This document shows, in pieces, positions 18,701 to 27,165 of a DNA stretch of 64,000 nucleotides. Source of the stretch: Coriobacteriaceae bacterium (lineage in GTDB: Bacteria; Actinomycetota; Coriobacteriia; Coriobacteriales; Coriobacteriaceae); assembly GCA_902364975.1 (NCBI GenBank), contig CABJFQ010000005.1, positions 11,092-75,091 on the forward strand. Reading direction: 5' to 3'. The notes under the pieces were generated by a model, which was not told the origin of the DNA, searched no databases, and saw only the letters and a program-made list of their open reading frames with translations. A program made the position numbers and the translations under genes. The stretch's first letter is position 1, and the number at the start of each line of letters is the position of its first letter.

Positions 18701-19470
18701 GCGAGTACGACAGCGCCCGCGCCTTCCGTGCCGCCGGTGCCGAAGCCGACACCTTCGTGATCAACAACCTCACGCCCGAGGCCGTCGCCGAGAGCACCCA
18801 CGAGCTTGCCCGTCGCATCCGTGCAAGCCAGATTGTCATGATCCCCGGCGGCTTCTCGGGCGGCGACGAGCCCGACGGCTCCGCCAAGTTCATCACGGCG
18901 TTCTTCCGCGCTCCCGAGGTCACCGAAGCGGTCCGCGACCTGCTCAAGGCCCGCGACGGCCTGATGCTGGGCATCTGCAACGGCTTCCAGGCTCTGGTCA
19001 AGCTCGGCCTGGTGCCCTACGGCGACATCGTCGACGCCACGCCCGATGCGCCCACGCTGACGTTCAACACCATCGGTCGCCATCAGAGCCGCCTGGTGCG
19101 CACCCGCATCTCGTCCAACCTGTCCCCGTGGCTGTCGCAGTGCAGCCTGGACGACCCCTACACCGTCGCCATCAGTCACGGCGAGGGCCGCTTCGTCGCT
19201 AACGACGAGGTGCTCGCCCAGCTTATCGCCAACGGCCAGGTCGCCACGCAGTACGTGGGCGAGGACGGCAAGCCCAGCATGGATCTTTCCGTCAACCCCA
19301 ACGGCTCTGCACTCGCCATCGAGGGCATCACGAGCCCCGACGGCCGCGTCCTAGGCAAGATGGGCCACGCCGAGCGTCGCGGCGACAACCTGTACCGCAA
19401 CGTGCCCGAGCATGTCCCCGGCGATAAGTTCATGCCGATCTTTGAAAGCGGCGTGGCCTACTTCGCTTAA
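15724..19470 (+). CDS. purL: Phosphoribosylformylglycinamidine synthase, single-chain
   Basis: A 1248-residue fused FGAM synthase that converts FGAR, glutamine and ATP to FGAM in purine synthesis. The central FGAM domains show TYWSDHCRHTTF (His-rich substrate motif) and FKNETHNHPTEIEPFGGAAT. The C-terminal glutaminase domain carries MIPGGFSGGDE and the nucleophile Cys1085 in LGICNGFQALVKLG, with the catalytic HGEGR later. The start at 15724 is preceded by AGGAAGGCAGGAA; an upstream in-frame ATG at 15616 adds 36 unrelated residues. The single-chain form replaces separate PurS, PurQ and PurL. No other pur gene is adjacent. A strong terminator follows. Confidence 0.96.
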   Translation: MVSRIYVEKKPGFDVEAQQLKGELTEILGIKGIEALRIINRYDVEGIDEELFRSCVPTVFSEPQVDVTYDELPASDGAVFAVEFLPGQFDQRADSASECVQLISQGERPAVRSAKVYMISGALDEAAVEAIKHYVVNPVEARIASLDLPKTLYMETPEPAPVEVLDGFRELDEAGLAAFISERGLAMDEADIAFCQQYFRDEDRDPTITEIRVIDTYWSDHCRHTTFGTVLDDVTIDDAVVQQAFDRYMEMRHELGRDAKPVCLMDMGTIGAKYLKKTGVMTDVDESEEINACTVKVKVDVDGEDQDWLFLFKNETHNHPTEIEPFGGAATCVGGAIRDPLSGRSYVYQAMRVTGAGDPTVPVSETLEGKLPQRKLVTTAAAGYSSYGNQIGLATGQVNELYHPGYVAKRMEVGAVVGATPANHVRRECPAPTDKIILLGGRTGRDGIGGATGSSKTQNTESIETSGAEVQKGNAPVERKLQRLFRRGDACRLIKRCNDFGAGGVSVAVGELADGLYVDLDTVTKKYDGLDGTELAISESQERMACAVADGDVEEFMGYAAEENLEATVIAEVTAEPRMRMAWNGVAIVDLSREFLNSNGAPKHQVAHVCARSVWQPSWAGTTLAERMTSLVTDLNVASNKGLSERFDSTIGAATVLMPFGGKTQLTPSSAMVAKFPVDGETTTASAMAWGFNPYLMEADQFAGAYLSVVESIAKLVAAGFEHKRAYLSFQEYFERLRTEAERWGKPTAAVLGALMAQVDLGAGAIGGKDSMSGSFEDEAGELNVPPTLISFAVAVGKAARAVSPEFKGLTHRVVRIAPATYGEDYRPDAQQLLAAFDAVEALTANGNALAVSTPGYGCGAESLFKMCVGNQIGIELAEDVDVESLFTPLYGSFIVELADDAELPEVADGVVVEPLGTTVEGYVIDTGSEVIELAELQEAWESGIEGVFAYRSAGETPEVETIDFRAKDIHVYGGAKIARPRVIIPVFPGNNCEYDSARAFRAAGAEADTFVINNLTPEAVAESTHELARRIRASQIVMIPGGFSGGDEPDGSAKFITAFFRAPEVTEAVRDLLKARDGLMLGICNGFQALVKLGLVPYGDIVDATPDAPTLTFNTIGRHQSRLVRTRISSNLSPWLSQCSLDDPYTVAISHGEGRFVANDEVLAQLIANGQVATQYVGEDGKPSMDLSVNPNGSALAIEGITSPDGRVLGKMGHAERRGDNLYRNVPEHVPGDKFMPIFESGVAYFA

Positions 19471-19507
19471 AGCTATCCCATCGGGTACAATCCCCTCGGG
19501 TAACATC

Positions 19508-19544
19508 ACCCGCCACCGGCACTCCCGGTGGCGGGTTCTTTTTT
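19508..19544 (+). terminator. Intrinsic terminator of purL
   Basis: Stem ACCCGCCACCGG (19508-19519) with CCGGTGGCGGGT (19525-19536), followed by TCTTTTTT. Very strong. Confidence 0.95.
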
Positions 19545-19569
19545 GCTTCGCGCACATAGGAAGGACATC

Positions 19570-20505
19570 ATGGAAAGCCGCAAGCCGTATCTCGCCACCC
19601 TGCCCGGACTCATCCTGGGCTGCCTCGTTTGCTGCGCGCTCTGGGGATCGGCCTTTCCCTGCATCAAGATCGGCTACGGCCTCTTCGGCATCCCCGCGCA
19701 CGATAGCGCCTCGCAGCTGCTCTTCGCGGGTCTACGCTTCACCCTTGCCGGCATGCTGGTCATTGTTGGCATGAGCGTGGCCCAGCGTCGTCCGCTCGTT
19801 CCGCAAGCGCGCGACATCAAGCCCATCCTCACGTTGTCGCTCTTCCAGACTATCGGCCAGTACTTCTTTTTCTACCTGGGACTCTCGCGCGCCAGCGCCA
19901 TGTCGAGCTCCATCATCGAGGCCAGCGCCAACTTCCTCGCAATCCTCTTTGCCGCCCTGGCATTTCACACCGAGAAGCTCAATACGGCCAAGGTGCTTGG
20001 CTGTGCGCTGGGCTTTGCCGGCGTCGCGCTCGTCAACCTCTCGGGCGCAGATGGCACCTTTGGCTTCAGGCTCGATGGCGAGGGCTTTATCCTAGCCTCC
20101 ACTGTCGCGGGTGCTCTTTCGACCTGCCTGATCGGCATCTTCTCGCGCAAGCACGACGGCGTCTTGCTTGCCGGGTGGCAGTTCTTGGTCGGCGGCCTGG
20201 TCCTCACCGCCATCGGCTTTTTGATGGGTAGCGCGCTCTCCCCCACAGCGATTGTCCCCGCCATCGTGCTCATCATCTACATGGCGCTTATCTCCGCGGT
20301 CGCCTACTCGCTGTGGTCGCGCCTGCTTGCCGTCAACCCCGTCAGCCGCGTCTCGGTCTTTGGATTTATGAACCCGGTCTTTGGCGTACTGCTGAGCGCA
20401 CTGCTGCTTGGCGAGGGCGCCGGCACGAGCCCCGTTACTGTCATCGTTGCCCTGCTCTTGGTCTGCAGCGGCATCATCATCGTCAACAAACCCAAAAAAG
20501 CCTAG
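19570..20505 (+). CDS. EamA/DMT family transporter
   Basis: A 311-residue membrane protein with ten predicted helices arranged as two EamA repeats. The first repeat includes CCALWGSAFPCIKIGYGLF and the motif GQYFFFYLGLSRASAMSSSI; the second ends with PVFGVLLSALLLGEG, a DMT hallmark. Members export or import small metabolites such as amino acids, and the substrate cannot be deduced. The start follows AGGAAGGAC, 12 bases upstream of ATG. It is expressed independently of purL, since a terminator separates them, and converges with the GGDEF gene. Confidence 0.9.
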   Translation: MESRKPYLATLPGLILGCLVCCALWGSAFPCIKIGYGLFGIPAHDSASQLLFAGLRFTLAGMLVIVGMSVAQRRPLVPQARDIKPILTLSLFQTIGQYFFFYLGLSRASAMSSSIIEASANFLAILFAALAFHTEKLNTAKVLGCALGFAGVALVNLSGADGTFGFRLDGEGFILASTVAGALSTCLIGIFSRKHDGVLLAGWQFLVGGLVLTAIGFLMGSALSPTAIVPAIVLIIYMALISAVAYSLWSRLLAVNPVSRVSVFGFMNPVFGVLLSALLLGEGAGTSPVTVIVALLLVCSGIIIVNKPKKA

Positions 20506-20652
20506 AGAGCTCACCTTTTTAGGGAGAACCTTCACACACTTTAGCTTAATGGAATGCACTGGTTCTCGTTGATTTCGCACCGAGTCGCGGCGGCAGACGC
20601 CCGTCTTGCCGCACCGCGCCTGGGCATTATGACCGGTGGCCCCCACAAACGC

Positions 20653-20697
20653 AAAAGGAGCGCACGACCATCGCAACGGTCGTGTGCCCCTTTTCCT
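20653..20697. terminator. Bidirectional terminator between EamA and GGDEF genes
   Basis: Arms AAAAGGAGCGCACGACC (20653-20669) and GGTCGTGTGCCCCTTTT (20678-20694) pair with two mismatches around an 8-base loop. The A-run and T-run serve both strands. Its right arm touches the last codons of the GGDEF gene. A looser GAGAACC/GGTTCTC pair flanks 20524-20571. Confidence 0.85.
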
Positions 20698-21838
20698 AGC
20701 GTATCTGAACGCCGGCTTTCTTCTTCTCGCGCTTTACGCGGTAGAGCTCCGCGTCGGCAGCACGAAGCAAGTCTTGCCAGGTATCGACGCCATCACCAAC
20801 CCGTGCGTAGCCGATGGACATCCGCAACAGATACGGAACCTCGGCGCGCGCGAGCTCATCGTTGATTGTCGCGCACAGATGCATGATATCCTGTTCCGCC
20901 ACTGCCTTTTGGAGCACCACGAACTCATCGCCACCATAACGTGCGATAAAGCCGCCAGACGCCGAGCAGACTTCTTTGAGCGCAGCGGATATGACCTGAA
21001 GAGCGTGGTCGCCCTCCACATGCCCATAGCGATCGTTAATCTGCTTAAAGCCGTCGGCGTCCATCATAAGCAGATATACATCTTCGGCCTGATCCACATT
21101 TGAGAAGAGCGACAGCATATAGGTCTCAAAACGGTTGCGATTGTTAAGTCCAGTCAACGGGTCGGTCGAGATGAGCTGCTCCTGGTAGATGATGTAGAGC
21201 AGCAACATGCTAATCATTATGCCGACACAAAGGCCGGGCACCGAGTATACGACCTGAAAGGTACCGCCCACCAGGGCCGGAATGGCGAAAAATGCCAAGG
21301 TTCGATAGATGGCCTTCGTCTGCAGGCTCTCGACCCTGCGAGATTGCACAAATGCATGCAGGGACGTATGTATAACGTAACAGTAGCTGACGATGGGCTG
21401 GATCATATAGGCAAAACCGCGACGATACACGCCCTGCGAATCGATATAGAACAGGGCATGCGTCCAGTAACTGGTAAACGCCAGCACGACCACCAGAGCC
21501 GTAGGCAACGCTACAAGCACCACCCTATAGCGCGAGGTCAAAAGGCGAGAACCCTGCACCGTCTCGGAATAGATAAACCAAATGAGACACGCGATAGCAA
21601 AGAGCGAAAACGAAACCGCGTTGGAAATCCAGTTGGCAGCAATGCCCAACGTGCCGTCCACACCGTCCGAAAGCGTCCAGATCATATCGAATAATATGTA
21701 CGCGGCAGAGGTGTAGCCAAGCATGCTAAACAATAGCTGCTGGGTACTCGAGAACAAGGAGCGACGACTTCGCACGGCAAGCCCGATAAGAACAATCATG
21801 CATAGCACGAATATCTCAATCTTGAGTGCCTTAACCAC
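20696..21838 (-). CDS. Membrane-anchored GGDEF protein (diguanylate cyclase)
   Basis: A 380-residue protein with about seven membrane helices in the first 215 residues and a C-terminal GGDEF domain of about 160 residues. The active-site motif is RYGGDEF, preceded by DPLTGLNNRNRFE and DADGFKQINDRYGH, so all catalytic elements for making cyclic di-GMP from GTP appear intact. The inhibitory RxxD site five residues before GGDEF is absent (ASGG instead). The start is uncertain: GTG at 21838 with GAAGGGA 10-11 bases upstream gives a protein beginning at the first membrane helix; the open frame extends to 22000. It may signal attachment or dormancy; no phosphodiesterase is nearby. Confidence 0.85.
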   Translation of the reverse strand: MVKALKIEIFVLCMIVLIGLAVRSRRSLFSSTQQLLFSMLGYTSAAYILFDMIWTLSDGVDGTLGIAANWISNAVSFSLFAIACLIWFIYSETVQGSRLLTSRYRVVLVALPTALVVVLAFTSYWTHALFYIDSQGVYRRGFAYMIQPIVSYCYVIHTSLHAFVQSRRVESLQTKAIYRTLAFFAIPALVGGTFQVVYSVPGLCVGIMISMLLLYIIYQEQLISTDPLTGLNNRNRFETYMLSLFSNVDQAEDVYLLMMDADGFKQINDRYGHVEGDHALQVISAALKEVCSASGGFIARYGGDEFVVLQKAVAEQDIMHLCATINDELARAEVPYLLRMSIGYARVGDGVDTWQDLLRAADAELYRVKREKKKAGVQIR

Positions 21839-22027
21839 TAGACGCCATCCCTTCAATATCCAAGTGGTCAGAATCGCCCGATTCGTGCCTGGGCAATAAA
21901 CACCCCTACTCCGCAGGGGTATAGGGAATAATAGCAGAGCGCCCGAACGCCACTGCAAGACAGCTCTCGTTCGGGCGCCCATACGGCGCGAATTGCACAC
22001 GCCGGCTTGATTGACTCGCGTCGACGA

Positions 22028-23050
22028 TTACTCGCCGTCGATGTCGGTCGCGACGGCCTCCTCAATAGCCTCGACGCCTTCGACCGACAGATCCTCTTCG
22101 CCGTGGCAGAACTTCTTATCGACCCAGCCGGTCAGAATCGGGGCCATGATGGCCGTGATGATGACGGCGGTGGCGATCTGCGCATACGCGGTGGGCGCAA
22201 GCTCGGCATAGCGCGGCGCGACCTCAGCAAGAGCAACCGGCGTGGTCATAGCCGTGCCGGCAATGGTGGAGCAAGCCACAGCGGCCTTGCCATTGCCGCC
22301 GCACAGACGCTCGAACGCAAAGGTGATGGGACCGACGACAAACAGCGTGACAAGGCCCAGCAAGATGCCGGAAATACCGCCGGTGATAAAGCTCGACAGG
22401 CTCATGGACGCACCGAGCTGAAATCCGATGACGGCAATCGCGGGATTGGCACCGGGAACCAGCAGGTTCTTGATAAACGGGAACAGGTTGCCCAGAACCA
22501 TGCCGATAACGAGTGGCAAGATGGAGCCGATAATGGTGCCAATGGGAATGTTGGCGAGGCCGGAAACACCGAGGATGATCATCGTGACGGCGGGGCCAGC
22601 CGTAAAGAACAGGATACCGACGGCGCCCTGCTCGGACTCATCGCCGAACTCGCCCATGATGCCCGTATAGAGCGCCATGTTGCAAAACGTGATGCCGCCG
22701 ATGATAGACACGGAGCTCAGACCCAGGAAGTTGTCGTTAAAGAAATATGCCACGCCCAGGCCGAGAGCCGCTGCGACGACCAGCTTGGGGATCAGCACGA
22801 CGATACCGGTCTTGATGGCACCCGGCGTGGACTTAAAGCTGATGCCGGCGCCCACAAACAGCAGGATCGCGGCGACGATGGTATTGGAGCCACCGCGGCA
22901 GGCAGCCGTAAAGAAGCCGCCGATCTCAAAAACCTGCGGGCAGAAGGTGTTGAGCAAAAGACCGACGATCATCGGATAGATCATGATGTCGCCCGGGATG
23001 CGCGGGACCTTGAATTTCTTTTGCTCGTTGGCGGTCGCTTCCTGTGCCAT
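22028..23050 (-). CDS. kdgT: 2-keto-3-deoxygluconate permease
   Basis: A 340-residue protein with about ten membrane segments that matches the KdgT family. Typical segments are PRIPGDIMIYPMIVGLLLNTFCP near the start, GAGISFKSTPGAIKTG, and GSSNT-like CRGGSNTIVAAILLFVGAG. It imports 2-keto-3-deoxygluconate, a pectin or glucuronate breakdown product, by proton symport. The start ATG at 23050 has GGGGG upstream; ten earlier in-frame residues are not family-like. The protein ends in an acidic tail of about 20 residues. No kdgK or kdgA is adjacent in the window, so the pathway context is missing. Confidence 0.9.
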   Translation of the reverse strand: MAQEATANEQKKFKVPRIPGDIMIYPMIVGLLLNTFCPQVFEIGGFFTAACRGGSNTIVAAILLFVGAGISFKSTPGAIKTGIVVLIPKLVVAAALGLGVAYFFNDNFLGLSSVSIIGGITFCNMALYTGIMGEFGDESEQGAVGILFFTAGPAVTMIILGVSGLANIPIGTIIGSILPLVIGMVLGNLFPFIKNLLVPGANPAIAVIGFQLGASMSLSSFITGGISGILLGLVTLFVVGPITFAFERLCGGNGKAAVACSTIAGTAMTTPVALAEVAPRYAELAPTAYAQIATAVIITAIMAPILTGWVDKKFCHGEEDLSVEGVEAIEEAVATDIDGE

Positions 23051-23200
23051 GAAACCCCCATTTCCGCTGACGGGGTACAAAAGCCCACGTCACGCTTTGC
23101 TACAGTAAAGTTTGACCATGGTACCAGAAGAAATAGACCAGCTCGGTGAAAAATCCGACGAGTTGGGATGGAACGAGATTCGGCGCCCGCGACGCCACCC

Positions 23201-23524
23201 CTATATAAGGCTCAAGACAATATAGAGTACGATGCCCGAGACGCAGCACCACAGCATCGATTTTGTCTTGACCGCCACGACCACGACGCCGGCGGCCGCA
23301 ATCCAGGGAACCAAGGCAGGCCAGAGTCCCGCGTCGAACGCGCCGGGGCTCACCAAGTCGTTGGCGACCAGCGCGGCAAAGGCGGCGGGCGGGATATAGC
23401 CCAGGGCCTCGGTAATGCGGGGCGACAGGGTCCGCCCGCGCAAGGCGAGCGCCGGCGCGATGCGAAAGAACGCGATAGCAGCCCACGACGACAGCCACAG
23501 AACCAAGAACTCGTTAACGGGCAT
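23201..23524 (-). CDS. azlD: AzlD family branched-chain amino-acid exporter subunit
   Basis: A 107-residue protein with four hydrophobic segments and the AzlD-type motif RIAPALALRGRTLSPRITEA followed by YIPPAAFAALV. AzlD partners the larger AzlC to export branched-chain amino acids or analogues. The start at 23524 overlaps the azlC stop by 11 bases, the normal arrangement for this pair. A longer in-frame extension upstream is only a shadow of azlC. Import (Liv) and export (Azl) systems for the same amino acids therefore both lie in this window. Confidence 0.9.
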   Translation of the reverse strand: MPVNEFLVLWLSSWAAIAFFRIAPALALRGRTLSPRITEALGYIPPAAFAALVANDLVSPGAFDAGLWPALVPWIAAAGVVVVAVKTKSMLWCCVSGIVLYIVLSLI

Positions 23525-24206
23525 CGCGGGCACCTCTTCCGTCAAATACAGCATCGCACGCCAACGCAATGGCAATGCCGGCCACGACGCTTGCCGGCAC
23601 GGCAATATTCGTGAGGCCCAAGAACTTGCATACGGCGACGGACACCGCGCCCGAAACCGCCGCGACAACGTTGCCGCGCGACAGCCGCTGCGAAAAGAGC
23701 AGGCAGATAAAGAGCGAGGTGCAGACAAAGGCTGCAATGGCGGTGGGAACATCGACAACGGCGCCTACGATGGCGCCCATCGTACACGAAACGCCCCATG
23801 TTGCGATGAGAATCACGTTGAGCACGAAGGACTCGCGCGGGCCCCAATCCTCCCCTTCAACCAACTTGGCAAGCGAGATGCCATATGCCTCCTCGGTAAG
23901 TGTCGCGGCAACAGCCAGCGTCTGACGCTTCGAGGCACCCGTCAGATGCGGCGCGATCGATGCCGAGTAAAGCGCAAAGCGCGAGGAGATGGCAGCAACG
24001 CTCGCGACGATCGATGCTGCAGGCACGCCCGCCAGCCACAGGTTGCAGATCATAAACTGGCCGCTGCCCGTCACAAACGTGCTGCTCAGGGCAAAGACCA
24101 TCCAGGGTTCCATTCCCGTCTGCCCCATGATCATTCCGCACGGCGCGCCTATTGCAACATAGGTAAGCATCACCGGCCAGACGGTTCTAACGATTTTGAG
24201 CACCAT
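23514..24206 (-). CDS. azlC: AzlC family branched-chain amino-acid exporter
   Basis: A 230-residue membrane protein with the AzlC signature: an early GAPCGMIMGQTGMEPW segment, FVTGSGQFM in place of the usual FAGSAQF, and ISSRFALYSASIAPHL. It forms the main subunit of the AzlCD exporter. The ATG at 24206 was chosen over an upstream in-frame start, because the family begins near MVLKIVRTVWPVML; a GAGAAG box lies upstream. It is the first gene of the leftward azlCD operon. Confidence 0.9.
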   Translation of the reverse strand: MVLKIVRTVWPVMLTYVAIGAPCGMIMGQTGMEPWMVFALSSTFVTGSGQFMICNLWLAGVPAASIVASVAAISSRFALYSASIAPHLTGASKRQTLAVAATLTEEAYGISLAKLVEGEDWGPRESFVLNVILIATWGVSCTMGAIVGAVVDVPTAIAAFVCTSLFICLLFSQRLSRGNVVAAVSGAVSVAVCKFLGLTNIAVPASVVAGIAIALACDAVFDGRGARDAR

Positions 24207-24332
24207 ACGCTTCTCATCCTGACAAGGTCTCCGAGCCGCATGTAGCGATACGGCAGAATCATCATCCGACAGCAACCGAGTTCACCTACAATTGCCACCG
24301 GATCGAAAGACACAACTTTTTAGGAAGTCATT

Positions 24333-25145
24333 ATGACAGCTATCGATCGAGACCGGGCGCGCGCAGCCTTCAAAAGCTACACCGATGCCTACGACGCCAC
24401 CAACCCACGCATCGCGCTCAAAATCGAGCATACGTACCACGTGGCCGAGGCATGCGATGCCGTAGCGCGCGAGCAGGGCTGGTCGTCAGATGATATTGAC
24501 TTGGCATGGCTTTGCGGCCTGCTGCACGATATAGGCCGCTTTGAGCAGCTGCGACGCTGGGACACCTTTAAGGACGCCGAGAGCATGGGCCATGCAGCGC
24601 TGGGCATCGAGGTCCTCTTTGGCGAGAATCCCGCCGATGCACCCGCCGTGACGAGCGTCCGCGACTTTATCGATGACCCGGCAGAAGATGAGCTCATCCG
24701 AGCGAGCATTGCCTATCACAGCGATTTCCGTCTACCCGCGCAGCTCGACGAGCGCACGCGGCGCTTCTGCGATATCGTGCGCGATGGCGACAAGATCGAC
24801 ATTATGCGCACCATCGCCGACAGCACCGTCGACACCATCCTCAAGGTGGATGAGGACACGTTTCTCGCCAGCCACTTCTCGACACCGGCGCTTACCGCCT
24901 TTGACGAGCATCGCTGCGTCGCGCGTGAAGAGCGCAACGAGCCGGCGGACTACCTGGTGGGGCTCATCTGCTTTATGTTTGAGCTCGTCCATCCGGCAAG
25001 CCGTGCACTGGCGCGCGAGCAAGGCGATATCTATCGCCTGCTCGACGCGCCCTTTGGCATTACGCGACCCTTTACCGACCCCGCCGCGCAGGCAACCTGG
25101 AGCCGCCTTAAGGACGAGCTGCGCCGCTGGCTGGCAAGCGCTTAG
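24333..25145 (+). CDS. HD domain phosphohydrolase
   Basis: A 270-residue soluble protein with an N-terminal HD domain: His33/His36 in EHTYHVAEA, the HD doublet at residues 65-66 in LLHDIGRFEQ, a further His at AYHSDF and an Asp in the RDGDKIDIM motif. These metal-binding residues indicate a phosphohydrolase acting on nucleotides or a small phosphoester; the substrate is unknown. AGGAAG lies just upstream of the ATG. The gene converges with etfA and their ends overlap by 4 bases. Confidence 0.85.
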   Translation: MTAIDRDRARAAFKSYTDAYDATNPRIALKIEHTYHVAEACDAVAREQGWSSDDIDLAWLCGLLHDIGRFEQLRRWDTFKDAESMGHAALGIEVLFGENPADAPAVTSVRDFIDDPAEDELIRASIAYHSDFRLPAQLDERTRRFCDIVRDGDKIDIMRTIADSTVDTILKVDEDTFLASHFSTPALTAFDEHRCVAREERNEPADYLVGLICFMFELVHPASRALAREQGDIYRLLDAPFGITRPFTDPAAQATWSRLKDELRRWLASA

Positions 25146-26347
25146 CACTCGAGCTGAGCCAGCAGTTCCTCAACGATCTCAACGGCATCGCCGACGACCT
25201 TGTACCGGGCGGCACCGAAGATGGAGGCATCCGGGTCCTCATTGATGGCGACAATGCACTCCGCCCCACCGATGCCGGCGAGATGCTGGATAGCGCCCGA
25301 GACACCGATGCTCACGAGGAGCTTGGGCGAGACCGATACACCCGTCTGGCCAATTTGGTGGCGATACTCCAGCCAGCCGGCCTCCACCACGGGGCGCGTG
25401 CAGCCAAGCTCGGCACCCAGAGCCTCGGCAAGCTTTCGCATCAGCGGTAGGTTTTTCTTGGAGCCGATGCCGCGGCCCACCACGACTAGACGCTCGGCAT
25501 CGGCAATTGAGGCCTGCTGTCCCCACTCCTCGGCGGGAATCGAGATCTCGACACGGGCCTTAACGTCATCCGCTAGCACTACCTGGGCAATCGTGCCGGA
25601 GCGGCTATAGTCAAACTCGGGCGCCTTAAAGATGCCGGGGCGCACCGTTGCCATCTGAGGACGGTGGTTGGGGCAGATAATGGTGGCCATCAGGTTGCCG
25701 CCAAACGCCGGGCGCGTCTGCTGCAGCAGACCCGTCTCCGTATCCATCGAAAGCACCGTGCAATCGGCCGTAAGGCCCGTCTGCAAGCGCACGGCCACAC
25801 CGGGCGCCAGCTCGCGACCAAAGGCGGTCGCGCCGTACAGGATGGCCTCGGGCTTGCGCTCGGCTACCAAATCGCAGATCAAGCGAGCGTAGACCTCCGC
25901 GTCGTTCTGACGCAGGCGCTCGTCGCGACAGGCCAGGACTTCGTCGGCGCCCGCGCAAACCAGGTGTTCGAGGTCCTCGAGCGAGCCCTCGGAACCTATG
26001 CCGATCAGCGCCACCAGGCGACAGCCGCGTGCATCGGCAAGCTCGCGCCCCTTGCCCATGAGCTCGAAGGCCACGGATGCCACGGCATCGTGCTTGTCAG
26101 TTTGCACGAAGACCCAAATGTCTCGATATGCGTCAAGGTCTACCGCGCCGGCGGCCTCGTCGCGCTCAATCGAGATGGCGTTGACGGGGCAGGCGTCGAC
26201 GCACCCACCGCACAGGATACAGCCGTCGGTTACGCGGGCACAGCGATTGGGGCGCTCACCCTCCACCACAATGCCGCCCGAGGCGCAGGCGCGAACGCAG
26301 CGACCACAGCCGATGCAGGCTTCGCTATCGATAATCAGCCCGCTCAT
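25142..26347 (-). CDS. etfA: Electron transfer flavoprotein alpha subunit with ferredoxin domain
   Basis: A 401-residue fusion. Residues 1-60 are a dicluster ferredoxin: Cys11, 14, 17, 21 and Cys43, 46, 49, 53 fit two [4Fe-4S] sites. Residues 70-395 are EtfA, with the FAD-binding block RPVVEAGWLEYRHQIGQTG, SPKLLVSIGVSGAIQH and IVAINEDPDASIFGAA. The same fusion is known in LctC of the Acetobacterium electron-confurcating lactate dehydrogenase. With EtfB and the FAD dehydrogenase next door it probably couples NAD+ reduction by a 2-hydroxy acid to ferredoxin oxidation. The start follows directly on the etfB stop. Confidence 0.93.
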   Translation of the reverse strand: MSGLIIDSEACIGCGRCVRACASGGIVVEGERPNRCARVTDGCILCGGCVDACPVNAISIERDEAAGAVDLDAYRDIWVFVQTDKHDAVASVAFELMGKGRELADARGCRLVALIGIGSEGSLEDLEHLVCAGADEVLACRDERLRQNDAEVYARLICDLVAERKPEAILYGATAFGRELAPGVAVRLQTGLTADCTVLSMDTETGLLQQTRPAFGGNLMATIICPNHRPQMATVRPGIFKAPEFDYSRSGTIAQVVLADDVKARVEISIPAEEWGQQASIADAERLVVVGRGIGSKKNLPLMRKLAEALGAELGCTRPVVEAGWLEYRHQIGQTGVSVSPKLLVSIGVSGAIQHLAGIGGAECIVAINEDPDASIFGAARYKVVGDAVEIVEELLAQLEC

Positions 26348-27163
26348 CTATGCCATCCCCTCGATAATCTTGGCAAGTTTTACCGCCTGCTCGGACGCCG
26401 TTCCCTCAACGGCCTCGCACGTTTGGTCACGGTCGGGCACAAACGAGTGCACGACCTGCGTCGGTGATCCGGCAAGGCCGCAACGCGAAGGATCGGCGTT
26501 TACGTCGGCAGCGCTGGCCACGCGCACGTCTGCATCCTCGGCCGCGCGAATACCGGCAATACTCGGCATGCGCAGCTGGCCAATCTCCTTGGCAGTCGTC
26601 ATCGCACACGGCATCTCAAGACACACCGTCTCCTCGCCGGCATCGCAGCCGTGAACGAGCGCCAGCGAGCCACACGTCGTAAATCCCGCGCTCTGCACAC
26701 AGCTCACGTCGGTCACGCAGGGGACCCCAAAGGCGCCGGCCAGCTCGGGGCCGATCTGGGCCGTATCGCCGTCCACTGCCATCTTGCCGCAGATGATCAG
26801 GTCAAAGTCCTCCTCGAGTGCCTCGATGCCGCATTTGAGGGCATAGGTGGTGGCTAGGGTATCGGCGCCCGCAAAGGCTCGGTCGGTCAGCAGCAGCGCG
26901 TCGTCGGCACCGCGGGCGATGCAGTCGCGCAGCAGCGATTTGGTCGCGGGGATGCCCATCGACACCACCGTCACACGCACGTCCATGCCAAAGCCGATAA
27001 AGTCGTCCTTCAGCGCTAGCGCACATTCGAGAGCACTTGCATCGAAGGGATTAATGACCGCCTGCTTGCCATCACGCACGATAGTATTGGTCTTGGGGTC
27101 CATCTTGACCTCGGTGCTTCCGGGCACCGCCTTGACGCACACCACCATATGGAAATCACTCAT
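26348..27163 (-). CDS. etfB: Electron transfer flavoprotein beta subunit
   Basis: A 271-residue EtfB. It opens MVVCVKAVPGSTEVKMDP and carries the family signature CGKMAVDGDTAQIGPELA near residues 120-137. EtfB holds the second flavin and the NAD site in bifurcating ETFs. The ATG at 27163 is 9 bases from GGGGG; an alternative GTG at 27169 overlaps the stop of the preceding gene. Order dehydrogenase-etfB-etfA, without gaps, is that of LctD-LctB-LctC. The bifurcating class is inferred from the operon and from the ferredoxin domain in EtfA. Confidence 0.92.
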   Translation of the reverse strand: MSDFHMVVCVKAVPGSTEVKMDPKTNTIVRDGKQAVINPFDASALECALALKDDFIGFGMDVRVTVVSMGIPATKSLLRDCIARGADDALLLTDRAFAGADTLATTYALKCGIEALEEDFDLIICGKMAVDGDTAQIGPELAGAFGVPCVTDVSCVQSAGFTTCGSLALVHGCDAGEETVCLEMPCAMTTAKEIGQLRMPSIAGIRAAEDADVRVASAADVNADPSRCGLAGSPTQVVHSFVPDRDQTCEAVEGTASEQAVKLAKIIEGMA

Positions 27164-27165
27164 CT

